Source: an uncultured Kiritimatiellota bacterium
Lineage (GTDB): Bacteria > Verrucomicrobiota > Kiritimatiellia > RFP12 > DVOR01
Direction: 5' to 3'
NCBI GenBank assembly: GCA_944389545.1
Contig: CALXMT010000015.1
Span: forward strand, 1 to 55,999
DNA: 55,999 nucleotides
Positions 24,546 to 32,988 of this stretch are shown piece by piece (the first letter of the stretch is position 1; every line of letters starts with the position of its first letter). The translations under genes were made by a program, and so were the position numbers. A model generated the notes under the pieces. The model was not told where the DNA came from. It saw only the letters and a list, made by a program, of their open reading frames with translations, and searched no databases.

Positions 24546-25271
24546 ATGCACATGGAAACTGCTTTGGTGTCAACAGCCGTCGGGGCCACGATGTGGGGGC
24601 TTTCCTCCACCTCCTTGGGTGCCGCGTTGACAAAGATCGGCAAAGAGAAGCTCCCCCTCATGGTCGGGGCGGGTGCGTTCGTCTTCGGCGCGCAGATGAT
24701 GAACTGCGCCATCCCTGCCACGGGCGCGAGCGGCCACTTGGTCGGCGCCGTCTTCCTGACCGCGCTTGTCGGCCCCTGCGCGGCCTTCGTGACGATGGCC
24801 GCGATTCTGCTCATCCAGTGCCTCGGCTTCAATGACGGCGGCTTCCTGGCCTACGGCGCCAATCTCTTCAACATGGGCCTCATCGGTTGCCTGTGCGGCG
24901 CCATCGCCTTCCGCGGCGGCCAAAAGTCCCCCGCCTCGACGATGCTCCGCGCCATGGTCGCTTCGGTGGTCGCCTTGCAACTCGGCGCGCTGGCCGTCTG
25001 CGCCGAAGTCGCGCTCTCGGGCATCAGCACGCTCCACATGGGCGACTTCCTCACGGCGATGCAACCCATCCACCTGGCCATCGGCGTGGGCGAAGGCTTG
25101 CTGACCGGTCTCCTCCTGGTGGCGGCTCAGGCGCGCGTCTTCTCGTGGAAGACCCTCACTGCCTCCTTCGCCCTCTGCGCGGTCGTCTTGGTCTTTGGCC
25201 TCTCCACCTTCGCCTCCACCGCGCCCGACGGCCTGGAATGGTCCATCGAGCGCGCCACCATCCAAGAGTGA
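24546..25271 (+). CDS. Nickel/cobalt ECF transporter permease, LarMN/NikM-like
   Basis: Substrate-binding membrane subunit of a CbiM/NikM-type nickel or cobalt importer, 241 residues. The mature N-terminus MHMETALVS supplies the Met-His metal-binding pair; FGAQMMNCAIPATGASGHLVG, QCLGFNDGGFLAYGANLFNMG follow the family closely. The C-terminal TFASTAPDGLEWS contains the PDGLE element of CbiN/NikN, so M and N are fused. The next genes need nickel, which makes nickel the likely substrate. The ATPase (Q/O) subunits are not in the window. Confidence 0.88.
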   Translation: MHMETALVSTAVGATMWGLSSTSLGAALTKIGKEKLPLMVGAGAFVFGAQMMNCAIPATGASGHLVGAVFLTALVGPCAAFVTMAAILLIQCLGFNDGGFLAYGANLFNMGLIGCLCGAIAFRGGQKSPASTMLRAMVASVVALQLGALAVCAEVALSGISTLHMGDFLTAMQPIHLAIGVGEGLLTGLLLVAAQARVFSWKTLTASFALCAVVLVFGLSTFASTAPDGLEWSIERATIQE

Positions 25272-25275
25272 CGCC

Positions 25276-25971
25276 GTGGACATCGCCGACCTCGGTTTCG
25301 CCCGTTTGGACCTCTCCCGCCCACGCCGCACCGGCATGGGCGAGACCATCTACTGCCCCGGCAAAACCGCCGAGCAGTTGGTCGCCATCCTACGGGCCTT
25401 CGCCGAGGCCGACCAAGCCGTCCTGGGTACGCGGTGCACACCTGAACAGGCCCGCGCCGTGACCGAGGCCGGCCTCGCGGCGGACTATGACGCCACCGGC
25501 CGCACGCTCATCTTTGGGACCACCCCTACCCCAACGCTCGGTCGCATCATCGTTCTCACCGGCGGCACCGCAGACGTCCCCGTGGCCGAGGAGGCTGCGC
25601 GGACGGCGGCCTTCTTCGGCGCTGAGGTTACCCGGTGTTACGATGTCGGCGTCGCGGGGCTCCATCGTCTGCTTGGCCGCCTCGATGAGGTGCGCGCGGC
25701 GGATGTCATCATCGCCGTGGCGGGGATGGAGGGCGCGCTCGGCAGTGTCGTGTCCGGACTTGTCGAAGCCCCCGTCATCGCCGTCCCGACCTCCGTCGGC
25801 TACGGCGCGGCCTTTGAGGGGCTCGCCCCCTTACTTTCCATGCTCAACTCGTGCGCCGAAGGCCTCGCCGTCGTGAACATCGACAACGGCTTCGGCGCGG
25901 CCGTCATGGCCTGTCGTATTCTTCGCCTCGCCAATCGAAAGACCTCCCATGCAGACCCTGCTCTACCTTGA
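25276..25971 (+). CDS. larB: LarB, pyridinium-3,5-biscarboxylate mononucleotide synthase
   Basis: Carboxylates and hydrolyses nicotinic acid adenine dinucleotide to begin nickel-pincer nucleotide synthesis; 231 residues. Resembles PurE-like carboxylases: GETIYCPGKT near 23, VLTGGTADVPVAEEAA, VAGMEGALGSVVSGL and VPTSVGYGA. GTG 25276 was chosen because it lies 4 bp after the previous stop; an upstream ATG would sit well inside the permease gene. The 3' end overlaps larC by 23 bp. Confidence 0.9.
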   Translation: MDIADLGFARLDLSRPRRTGMGETIYCPGKTAEQLVAILRAFAEADQAVLGTRCTPEQARAVTEAGLAADYDATGRTLIFGTTPTPTLGRIIVLTGGTADVPVAEEAARTAAFFGAEVTRCYDVGVAGLHRLLGRLDEVRAADVIIAVAGMEGALGSVVSGLVEAPVIAVPTSVGYGAAFEGLAPLLSMLNSCAEGLAVVNIDNGFGAAVMACRILRLANRKTSHADPALP

Positions 25972-27151
25972 CGGTTCCTGCGGCATCAGCGGTGACATGA
26001 CCGTCGCCGCTCTCCTTGACCTTGGTGCCGACCGTGCCAAACTTGATGCCGCCCTCGTGCCTCTCGCCGCCGAAGGCCTGTCCTACGAGATTTCCCGCAA
26101 GGCCTCCCACGGTCTGGCCGGTTGCGACTTCGATGTCCATCTTCCCGAGCACCATCACCACGAAGGCGAACACCACCATCACGACCATCGTCATTTGGCC
26201 GACGTGGAGCACGTCCTGGGCCATCTCCCGATGACCGACCGCGCCCGCGCCATCGCCCTGCGGACCTTCCGTATTGTCGCCGAGGCCGAAGCCAAGGCCC
26301 ACGGGGTTCCCCTCGAGGAGGTCCACTTCCATGAGGTCGGCGCGCTCGATTCCATCGCGGACATCGTGGGCGCGGCCGTTCTCTTCGATGACCTCGGTGT
26401 CCAAGAGTGCGTCGTCACCCGCTTCTGCGAGGGCACCGGCACCGTTGTCTGCGCCCATGGTGAACTGCCCGTCCCTGTGCCCGCCACGCTCAACGTCGCC
26501 CAGGCTCACGCCATTCCCCTTGAGATTACCGCCGTCCGCGGCGAACGCGTCACACCCACCGGCATTGCCCTTGCCGCCGCGCTCCGCACCCGCGACACCC
26601 TCCCGGCCCCCTTCACCGTCGCCAAGGTCGGGGTCGGCCTCGGCAAACGTGACATCGGCGCGCCCAACGCCCTCCGCGCCATGCTCATCCAAGCCGATGG
26701 CCCCGCTGAACGTCTCCACGTGCTCGAGGCCAACATTGACGACTCCACCGGCGAGGTCCTTGCCGCCGCCGCGGAACATCTCCTCGCCCTCGGCGCACGC
26801 GATGTCTGCTTCATCCCCTGCACCATGAAGAAGGGACGTCCCGCCGTCATCATCCAAATCCTTGCTGACGAGTCGCTCCTCCCCACCCTCACCGAGACGC
26901 TCTTCCGCGAGACCACCACCATCGGCGTGCGTTCCTATCCCGTCACGCGCACTGTCATGGCCCGCGAGTCCGTCACGCTCCACACCGCCATCGGCGACAT
27001 TGCCGCCAAACGGTGCACCCACGGCGACCTCACGCGCGTCTATCCGGAATACGAGAGTGTCCGCGCCGCCGCCCAAAGTGCCGGCGTCTCCCTCCCGGAG
27101 GCCTTCGCCATCGCCCAGTCCGCTGCACAGGCCCTCGCCGCCCAACCATGA
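25949..27151 (+). CDS. larC: LarC, nickel insertase for pincer nucleotide
   Basis: Inserts nickel into the pincer nucleotide in a CTP-dependent reaction; 400 residues. It begins YLDGSCGISGDM, typical of LarC, and near residues 67-82 has the histidine-rich metal stretch HHHHEGEHHHHDHRH. VHFHEVGALDSIADIVGA and NIDDSTGEV are also conserved. In Lactiplantibacillus plantarum LarC is made by a ribosomal frameshift between two frames; here it is one uninterrupted frame. The stop overlaps the larE start (ATGA). Confidence 0.92.
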   Translation: MQTLLYLDGSCGISGDMTVAALLDLGADRAKLDAALVPLAAEGLSYEISRKASHGLAGCDFDVHLPEHHHHEGEHHHHDHRHLADVEHVLGHLPMTDRARAIALRTFRIVAEAEAKAHGVPLEEVHFHEVGALDSIADIVGAAVLFDDLGVQECVVTRFCEGTGTVVCAHGELPVPVPATLNVAQAHAIPLEITAVRGERVTPTGIALAAALRTRDTLPAPFTVAKVGVGLGKRDIGAPNALRAMLIQADGPAERLHVLEANIDDSTGEVLAAAAEHLLALGARDVCFIPCTMKKGRPAVIIQILADESLLPTLTETLFRETTTIGVRSYPVTRTVMARESVTLHTAIGDIAAKRCTHGDLTRVYPEYESVRAAAQSAGVSLPEAFAIAQSAAQALAAQP

Positions 27152-27948
27152 CCCCAGACCTGGCGCGCCTACTGGATTGGTTTCGCCCCCATGCCGCGGG
27201 CGGTGTCGCCCTCGCCTACTCCGGTGGTATCGACAGCGCCGTGCTCCTCGCCGCGTTGGCCACACTTCGCCATGAAAGTGACTTCCCTTGTGTCGCTCTC
27301 ACCCTGAGTACGCCGCTTCAACGGTGCGCCGAAGTCGATGAAGCCCGTGTCTTGGCTGAAGGTCTTGGTGTACCTTGGCGGAAAATCGAGGCCAACCCGC
27401 TTGCAGAACCTGCCGTCGCCACCAACGCGCCCGACCGTTGCTATGCCTGTAAACGCCTCATAATGGCCCGACTCCGTGAGGTCGCGCAGGGCTTTACCCT
27501 CTTGATTGACGGCACCAATGCCGATGACCGCCGCGCCACCAACCGTCCCGGTCTTCGCGCACTCGATGAACTTGGCGTCCGTTCGCCTCTCGTCGAACTC
27601 GGTCTGACCAAAGCCACCGTCCGTGCCCTCGCCCGCGAACTTGACCTGCCCGCGCCCGACCGCCCTGCCACCCCCTGCCTCGCCACACGTTTCCCCTACG
27701 GCACACCGCTCACCGAGGCCCGCCTCCGCCGTATCGAGACCGCAGAGAATTGCCTTCGCGCGCTTCTCCCAACGATTCGCGACCTTCGCCTCCGCGACCA
27801 CGGCGACCTCGCTCGCATCGAGGTCCCCGCCGCAGACTTTCCCCTTGTCCTCGACCGTCGCGAGGCCATCCTCACCGCCCTCCGTCCCCTCGGTTATCGT
27901 TTCGTCACCCTCGACCTCGCCGCCTTCCGCTCCGGCTCTTTCGATTGA
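27148..27948 (+). CDS. larE: LarE, sulfur transferase for pincer nucleotide
   Basis: ATP-dependent sulfur transferase that converts the two carboxylates of the LarB product into thiocarboxylates; 266 residues. The PP-loop AYSGGIDSAVLL lies near residues 23-34, and GTNADDRRATNRPGLRAL is conserved. Cysteines occur as CYAC (about 97-100) and PATPCLATRFP (about 176). The single-cysteine enzyme of L. plantarum sacrifices its sulfur, whereas three-cysteine forms can hold an iron-sulfur cluster; this protein fits the second type. Last gene of the operon; no larA lactate racemase is nearby. Confidence 0.9.
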   Translation: MTPDLARLLDWFRPHAAGGVALAYSGGIDSAVLLAALATLRHESDFPCVALTLSTPLQRCAEVDEARVLAEGLGVPWRKIEANPLAEPAVATNAPDRCYACKRLIMARLREVAQGFTLLIDGTNADDRRATNRPGLRALDELGVRSPLVELGLTKATVRALARELDLPAPDRPATPCLATRFPYGTPLTEARLRRIETAENCLRALLPTIRDLRLRDHGDLARIEVPAADFPLVLDRREAILTALRPLGYRFVTLDLAAFRSGSFD

Positions 27949-27994
27949 GCAGCCGCCTAACGAGTGGTGGCAGGAGAACTTTTTTGGGGCAGTA

Positions 27995-28362
27995 CCAATA
28001 GTGTCCGGGGAAGTTTTTCCGCGAAGACGATTTGGCGTGGAAACCCGGCGGGCTCCATCGCTCCCGTTGGTCACGCCGCCCTTGGGATTTCCACGCTATC
28101 GTGCCCCTAAAGGGGCGCTCAAAGGGGGATAGAAGTTTGGAAGCTTGGAGGCTTGGAAGTTAGCCGTGGAAGGATCGCGCTTTGCGCTCCCGGGCTTTTT
28201 TGGTGGGGCGTTGCCCCACACCTCGGCTATAAATGACAAGGCGCGAAACGGAGGGCGGCGGGCGCGGTCAGCGGCAAAGCCGCAGAGCGACCGATGGAGC
28301 CCGAAGCGGTTCGCGCCTCACCTCGCGTCTTTGCGGTTCCCTATTTCCCTCGACAGTATTGA
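27995..28362 (+). mobile_element. MITE-like element, family D, 368 bp
   Basis: Begins CCAATAGTGTCCGGGGAAG and ends in an imperfect inverted version (TCTTTGCGG... CGACAGTATTGATT). The left 113 bp reappear inverted at 42714-42832. The right part (28239-28360) equals repeat E at 9005-9134. A composite hairpin fragment (28133-28219) lies between, so the element looks assembled from nested pieces. It fills the whole gap between larE and the aldo/keto reductase gene together with about 100 bp of leader. Confidence 0.65.
28133..28219 (-). repeat. Composite hairpin element fragment
   Basis: Inverted tract GGAAGCTTGGAGGCTTGG, then a spacer and the hairpin GTGGGGCGTTGCCCCAC (28202-28218). The same order occurs at 48143-48190. 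Confidence 0.65.
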
Positions 28363-28461
28363 TTCAGTACGGGACGGGAAAAATAACTTAAAAAGTACTT
28401 GTGGTGGAGTTCGCTCCATGACTTATCCTTGTGGTGTTTTCTTCAAGGAAAGGAGTCTATC

Positions 28462-29610
28462 ATGACCTTCAACCGGCGTTCATTCTTGGCCGCGGCGGCC
28501 TGTTCCGGTGCGGCGGTGGCTGTGGGGAAACCCGCGGTGGCGCCCATTGTGGCAACGGCCCGTCCGGTGGGCACGCCCCCTGCGGGCTCACGCGTGTTGA
28601 TGCCGCACCGACGCGTCATCGGTCGCGGTGAGGCCGCGATGGAGGTCTCCTCCATTGGCTTTGGTTGCATGGGAATGAGCTTCCTGCGCGGAACGCACCC
28701 GGACCGCAAGACGTGCATTGAGCTCATCCGCCACGCAGTGGAGCAGGGCGTGACCCTCTTCGACACGGCAGAGGCTTACGGTCCTTTTGAGAACGAGGAA
28801 ATCGTGGGCGAGGCGTTGCGTCCCTTCCACGGCGAAATCCCGCTCACCACAAAGATTGGCTTCACCTACGAAGGTGCGCGTTACACGGGTGTCAGCAGCG
28901 ACCCCAAAGTGCTCCGTGCGGCGTTGGAGAACGCGTTGCGACGTTTCCACACCGACTGCATGGACTTGGTCTACATCCACCGACGTGACCTCACCCGCCC
29001 CATCGAGGAAGTGGCCGAGACCATGTTGGGCTTCAAGAAAGAAGGCAAACTGCGCCGTTGGGGTCTCAGCGAAGTCAGCGGCGGCACCCTCCGCCGCGCC
29101 AACGCAGTCTTCCCCGTGACGGCATTGCAGAGCGAATACAGCCTGACGTGGCGCGAGCCGGAGACCAACGGCGTCTTCGCGGCGTGCGCAGACCTAGGCG
29201 TGGGCCTCGTCAACTTCGGACCGATTGCCAAGGGCTTCCTGGGCGGTTTCGTGAACGAGTGCACCATCTACGTGGACACGCCCGTGGACAACCGCAAGAC
29301 CTTCCCGCGCTATACGCCCGAAAATATCCGCAAGGCGTTGCCGTTGCTGGCCGCGCTCGAGGAGTTTGGCAAGTCGCGCGGCGTGACGGTGCCGCAGTTG
29401 GCGCTGGCCTGGTGCCTGGCCAAAGCGCCGTGGATTGTCCCCATCCCGGGAACTTGCCGCCTGGCGCACCTGGAGGAAGACCTGCGCGCGGCCTCGATTG
29501 CGCTCTCGGCGGACGAAGTCGCGGCCTTGGACGCCCTGACGCTGGCACACCCCGTGGCTGGTGACCGCTATCCGCCCTCCGAGGACGCGCGTGTCGACCG
29601 CGAACCATAA
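28462..29610 (+). CDS. Tat-exported aldo/keto reductase
   Basis: NADPH-dependent oxidoreductase of the aldo/keto reductase family, 382 residues. A twin-arginine signal (NRRSFLAAAACSG, residues 4-16) is followed by a processing region around 25-35, so the enzyme should be exported folded with its cofactor. The barrel shows FDTAEAYGPFENEE (Asp and Tyr), TTKIGF (Lys) and VYIHRRD (His), the catalytic tetrad. ATG 28462 follows AAAGGAG. Substrate unknown. A MerR regulator follows in the same direction, a common pairing. Confidence 0.88.
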   Translation: MTFNRRSFLAAAACSGAAVAVGKPAVAPIVATARPVGTPPAGSRVLMPHRRVIGRGEAAMEVSSIGFGCMGMSFLRGTHPDRKTCIELIRHAVEQGVTLFDTAEAYGPFENEEIVGEALRPFHGEIPLTTKIGFTYEGARYTGVSSDPKVLRAALENALRRFHTDCMDLVYIHRRDLTRPIEEVAETMLGFKKEGKLRRWGLSEVSGGTLRRANAVFPVTALQSEYSLTWREPETNGVFAACADLGVGLVNFGPIAKGFLGGFVNECTIYVDTPVDNRKTFPRYTPENIRKALPLLAALEEFGKSRGVTVPQLALAWCLAKAPWIVPIPGTCRLAHLEEDLRAASIALSADEVAALDALTLAHPVAGDRYPPSEDARVDREP

Positions 29611-29613
29611 CCG

Positions 29614-29710
29614 GCAGAAACGCAAGGGATGAGCACGGTAGTGAGGTGCAAACGCGCCGAACGGTGAAGTGCCCAGACCCTTGCGTTCTTTTTGTGTTTT
29701 CGTGGAGACC
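29614..29710 (-). repeat. Dispersed repeat F, inverted copy
   Basis: Reverse complement of the 21725-21815 copy, with AACGCAAGGG, GAGCACGGTAGTGAGG and GCCGAACGGTGAAGTGCCC recognisable. It lies between the reductase and regulator genes. Confidence 0.85.
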
Positions 29711-29763
29711 TTTCGTAGGAAGCGGTTTTATGCAATAATAAAGGCAACGAAAGGAGACAGGGC

Positions 29764-30246
29764 ATGACCATCCATGAAGTCGCTGAGCGGACGGGGCTGA
29801 CCCCGGACACATTGCGTTGGTATGAGAAGATTGGGTTGTTGGCACCCGTGCGCAAAACAGGCGGCAAGCGCAACTATTCTGAACGCGAGGTACGCTGGAT
29901 TGGCTACATCAAGTGCATGCGTCGTGCCGCGCTCCCGGTCGATGCCATCCTGGAATATATCCGCATCTACCGCAAGAACGCGCCGGATTCCAAGGCCAAG
30001 CGCCGCGCCATCCTAGTGGAACAGTATGAACTGCTGAAGAAGGACCTGGAGGAACGCCAACAGGCCCTCGAGTATCTGCGTCTGAAGATTGATTGGTTCG
30101 ATGGCCGCGTGGCCGACCTGGAGGCCGCATTAAAGAACGTCGCCTCGGACACCCTCCTCTCCGGCGACCCCGAGCTGGCCGACGAGTCCCACGCCCGCGC
30201 CTCCGGCATCGCCCCCGCCATCCGCCACCCCAACGAAAAGCGCTGA
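29764..30246 (+). CDS. MerR-family transcription regulator
   Basis: MerR-type regulator, 160 residues. The winged-helix start TIHEVAERTGLTPDTLRWYE and KIGLLAPVRKTGGKRNYSE is textbook. A coiled-coil dimer helix follows (KAKRRAILVEQYELLKKDLEERQ, about 78-115). No cysteine cluster for metals is seen; the only cysteine is in KCMRR. Relatives beside aldo/keto reductase genes usually control them in response to stress. GAAAGGAGAC precedes the ATG, and TATGCAATAAT upstream is a probable -10 box. Confidence 0.9.
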   Translation: MTIHEVAERTGLTPDTLRWYEKIGLLAPVRKTGGKRNYSEREVRWIGYIKCMRRAALPVDAILEYIRIYRKNAPDSKAKRRAILVEQYELLKKDLEERQQALEYLRLKIDWFDGRVADLEAALKNVASDTLLSGDPELADESHARASGIAPAIRHPNEKR

Positions 30247-30282
30247 GTGCTTTTGGGTGGAAATGTTGGGGACACAGAGCGA

Positions 30283-30395
30283 AACAAGAAGAAGGAACCG
30301 CAGATGTTCCGTCGCTTCGCTAGGAAGACCTTACGGTATCTCACAGATTTGGGCCGATTTGGGGTCGGCTACCGCCGACAGGACTGCCAGATTAT
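30283..30395 (+). repeat. Dispersed repeat G, copy 1
   Basis: GTTCCGTCGCTTCGCTAGG through ACAGATTT and GACAGGACTGCCAG. It matches, inverted, 43845-43965, with a different central hairpin (GGTCGGCTACCGCCGACA here). Confidence 0.75.
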
Positions 30396-30425
30396 TGGAA
30401 ACGCATTAAGGTTACAACGAAAGAA

Positions 30426-30454
30426 TAGAGGGATGGGCTTTGGCCCGTCCCTCT
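30426..30454. terminator. Bidirectional terminator between merR and deoC
   Basis: AGAGGGATGGGC and GCCCGTCCCTCTT form a 12-bp stem with one mismatch and a short TTTG loop, in the gap between convergent genes. The minus-strand tail is only weakly T-rich. Confidence 0.6.
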
Positions 30455-30465
30455 TCAAATGCGGC

Positions 30466-31143
30466 TCAGAGGCCGAGGGCGGTGCACTCGGCGGGGGTGA
30501 GGAGGGGGAGGACGGAGCCGACGCCGAGGCGGGCGCAGCCTTGGGCCAGGTAGGCTTCGGCGTCTTCGCGGGTGCGGATGCCACCGGAGGCTTTGACCCG
30601 GATGCGGCCCTGGGCGGCATCGAGAAGAATCTGCGCGGACTCGTGGGTGGCGCCGCCCTGCGGGGCGAAGCCGGTGGAGGTTTTGACAAAGGCGGCCCCG
30701 GCTTCGATGGCGCAGTCCACGCCCAGACGCATTTCGGTCTCGGTCAGCAGCGCGGTCTCAAGGATGACCTTCACATGGAAGGGACGCACGGCGTCGACCA
30801 CGGCGCGGATGTCCCGCACCACGGCCTCCGCGTCGCCATCTTTGAGCGCGGCAACGTTGACAACCATGTCAATCTCCTCCGCGCCCTCGGCAACGGCGAG
30901 CTGGGCCTCAAGGGCCTTGACGGTGGGGTGGACGTTGCCGTGGGGGAAGCCGACGACGGCGGCCACGGCGGTGGCGCTTCCCTCCAGCAAACGCGCGGCC
31001 AAGGGCACATCCACGCTCTTCACGCAGAGGCACCCCACCCCGGCGGTACGGCACAGCGTGGCGGCCTGGACGAGGCTCTCGTGGCCGAGTTCGGGTTTGA
31101 GGATAGCGTAATCGAGGGTCTTGAGGAAGGCGGCGGTTTCCAT
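30466..31143 (-). CDS. deoC: Deoxyribose-phosphate aldolase
   Basis: Cleaves 2-deoxyribose-5-phosphate to acetaldehyde and glyceraldehyde-3-phosphate; 225 residues, the normal length. The Schiff-base lysine is in FVKTSTGF, and VKVILETALL and VKASGGIRT hold the other catalytic residues. VVGFPHGN and EIDMVVNVAALKDGD are conserved. ATG 31143 begins 1 bp after the stop of the mutarotase gene, so the operon runs minus: secreted protein, FmdB, mutarotase, deoC. With the nucleoside phosphorylase at 7 kb it completes deoxynucleoside breakdown. Confidence 0.95.
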   Translation of the reverse strand: METAAFLKTLDYAILKPELGHESLVQAATLCRTAGVGCLCVKSVDVPLAARLLEGSATAVAAVVGFPHGNVHPTVKALEAQLAVAEGAEEIDMVVNVAALKDGDAEAVVRDIRAVVDAVRPFHVKVILETALLTETEMRLGVDCAIEAGAAFVKTSTGFAPQGGATHESAQILLDAAQGRIRVKASGGIRTREDAEAYLAQGCARLGVGSVLPLLTPAECTALGL

Positions 31144-31144
31144 G

Positions 31145-32020
31145 TCAGTCCTTATGGAGCGTGGGTTGGAGACGAAGGGTGAGGACGTGCGCCTCGCCGG
31201 GAGCCAGGGTGATTTGCCCGCCCACATGATGGGGATTCGCGGGTTCCACGCAGACGAAGTGGCGCGGCCCCTCCAAGGGCACATCGCCCAGGCCGCAATC
31301 CAACGCGGGGTGCCACACCACAACAGCCGAGGCATCGTCCGCCGCGAGGGCAAGGTCGCGTCCCATCACGGGGTCGCGCAGGAGAGCGACGACATCGGTC
31401 TGCGGATAGACGACGTCATGCGTGGCATCGTCGACAAAGCGGAGCGGGCCCTCCTGCCCCGCGCCAACGAGCGTAACCTCGCGGGCATCGCCGACGCGCA
31501 GATAGGTGTGCAGGGCCTCGCCGAAGGTGAAGGGCGCATCGTCCAGATTGCGCGTCTGGAGGTCGACGGTGAGGGTTTCCTCAAGCGTGACAGTGAGGGT
31601 GAGCTGATAGCGGTAGGGCCACGCGGGGTCTGTGGCGTCGGCCTCCGTGAGAATCAGCGTGAGCTCGGTGCGTTGGGCGTCAACCTCAGACCTGGACACG
31701 CGCCACAGCGCGCGTCGGGCGAACCCGTGTGAAGGCGTGCCCGCGGGCATCCCCTCAGGTGCCTTGCCGAACCACGGCCAACAGACAGGGATACCGCCGC
31801 GGATGGCCTTGCCATGGGTAAACTCGGCCAAAGGACTCAACCACAGGGCGTCCTGAAACCCCGGCGCGCGGTAACTCAACACCTGCCCGCCGTAGAGCGA
31901 GACTTCGCAGGAGCCGCGCGGACCGACCAAAACCGCCAAGGGGTCGCCACCGGGGCCTTCGCGGAAGGCGATGCGCCCGGGCACGCCGAAACGACGGTTC
32001 AAGAAAAGGAGTTCTTCCAT
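31145..32020 (-). CDS. D-hexose-6-phosphate mutarotase, YeaD-like
   Basis: Aldose 1-epimerase superfamily, 291 residues. It resembles YeaD-type glucose-6-phosphate mutarotases: LYGGQVLSYRAPG near 43, AIRGGIPVCWPWFG near 73-86, HGFARRALW, FTFGEALHTYLRVGD and FVCVEPAN with the catalytic Glu. Interconverts alpha and beta anomers of hexose phosphates in the cytoplasm. The start ATG 32020 is 5 bp from the FmdB stop. The frame is open upstream to 32164 but without a ribosome site. Confidence 0.9.
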   Translation of the reverse strand: MEELLFLNRRFGVPGRIAFREGPGGDPLAVLVGPRGSCEVSLYGGQVLSYRAPGFQDALWLSPLAEFTHGKAIRGGIPVCWPWFGKAPEGMPAGTPSHGFARRALWRVSRSEVDAQRTELTLILTEADATDPAWPYRYQLTLTVTLEETLTVDLQTRNLDDAPFTFGEALHTYLRVGDAREVTLVGAGQEGPLRFVDDATHDVVYPQTDVVALLRDPVMGRDLALAADDASAVVVWHPALDCGLGDVPLEGPRHFVCVEPANPHHVGGQITLAPGEAHVLTLRLQPTLHKD

Positions 32021-32025
32021 GGCAA

Positions 32026-32277
32026 TCAATAAAGCTTTTCGAAGGCGCCCTTGTCGACGCGTTTGAGTTTGTGGAAGCCCGCGGCCTTGGCGCGGTCGTC
32101 GAGCTTGGATTTGCTGCGTCCGAGGGCCGGCGCGGCGATGAGCTTTACGAGGGGGGCCCCGCACGCAGGGCAGTTGGTCAGCGGCGGGTCGTCCAGGCGG
32201 CGCATGGCCTCAAAGGGCTCACGGCACTTATCGCACCCCTGCGCGGGGTCCTTGGCTTGGTAATCATACATCGGCAT
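32026..32277 (-). CDS. FmdB-type zinc ribbon protein
   Basis: Small zinc-ribbon protein of 83 residues. It starts MPMYDYQAKD, the FmdB-family pattern, with CDKC and CPAC pairs that would bind one zinc. The rest is basic (GRSKSKLDDRAKAAGFHKL). The role of this family is unclear; regulation or RNA binding has been suggested. Its ATG overlaps the previous gene's stop (TGATG). Confidence 0.82.
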   Translation of the reverse strand: MPMYDYQAKDPAQGCDKCREPFEAMRRLDDPPLTNCPACGAPLVKLIAAPALGRSKSKLDDRAKAAGFHKLKRVDKGAFEKLY

Positions 32278-32969
32278 CACGGTTCCTCCGGCAGAGCCTT
32301 GACGGCCTTGGCGACCGCCTCGGCCACGCGGTCGACCAGAAGGCTAGGCTCCATGGGCGAAGTCTGCGGGTTGGCGTCGTCCAACCGCGCCTCGATGTCC
32401 ACGGAGACCTCCACCGGTTCGGTGAGCAGGATGTCGCCGCTGACGTAGTCCGAGACCACGACCGCCAGATTGATCGTGGCGCGGCCCCGAACCTCCAACG
32501 GCAAGGTGATGGATGGCGCGGGCGGCTGAAGCGTCTCGGAATAGTCCAAGACCCGCACGGCGATGGCGCGGGGTGGAATGGCGGCCTTTGCGGCGGTACG
32601 CTGAAGGTCGTCCAAGGGACCCCGCAGGATAACCGGCACCCCGGCCTCGCGGAAGGCCGGCAAGAGGGCGCCCCGCAGGATGGCGCAGTTGTTTTGCATC
32701 GTTGCACCGGCGATGACCTCCGGACCAATGAGCATCAACTTAAGGTCAATGGGCTGCCGCGTCACCATCGCCGACCACTGCACGGAAGGCTGAAGCCCCG
32801 GCAACAAACCAGGCGCCGCAGGCGCAATCGACTCCGCGCGCAGGGTGCACACGGCGGCCTCCGGCTTTCCGGCCTCCCAGAGCACCGGGCCAATGGCATA
32901 GCGCGGCGCTTCCGCGGCCCCCGCCGCCACGCCAACGCAACACAACAACAAAGCAAGCAAACGTTTCAT
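32277..32969 (-). CDS. Secreted protein of unknown function
   Basis: Protein of 230 residues with a signal peptide (LLALLLCCVGVAAGAAEAP, cleavage about residue 19). The mature part is rich in Ala, Val and Leu with alternating hydrophobic residues (VRGRATINLAVVVSDYVSG), so probably beta-structured. No family recognised. First gene of the minus-strand operon; the ATG lies 6 bp from an extended -10 box and has no ribosome site. Confidence 0.7.
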   Translation of the reverse strand: MKRLLALLLCCVGVAAGAAEAPRYAIGPVLWEAGKPEAAVCTLRAESIAPAAPGLLPGLQPSVQWSAMVTRQPIDLKLMLIGPEVIAGATMQNNCAILRGALLPAFREAGVPVILRGPLDDLQRTAAKAAIPPRAIAVRVLDYSETLQPPAPSITLPLEVRGRATINLAVVVSDYVSGDILLTEPVEVSVDIEARLDDANPQTSPMEPSLLVDRVAEAVAKAVKALPEEP

Positions 32970-32975
32970 GGCGCT

Positions 32976-32984
32976 ATTATAACA
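32976..32984 (-). promoter_or_regulatory. Extended -10 promoter, leaderless start
   Basis: On the minus strand TGTTATAAT ends 6 bp before the ATG at 32969. Transcription should begin at the start codon. Confidence 0.65.
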
Positions 32985-32988
32985 CAGT

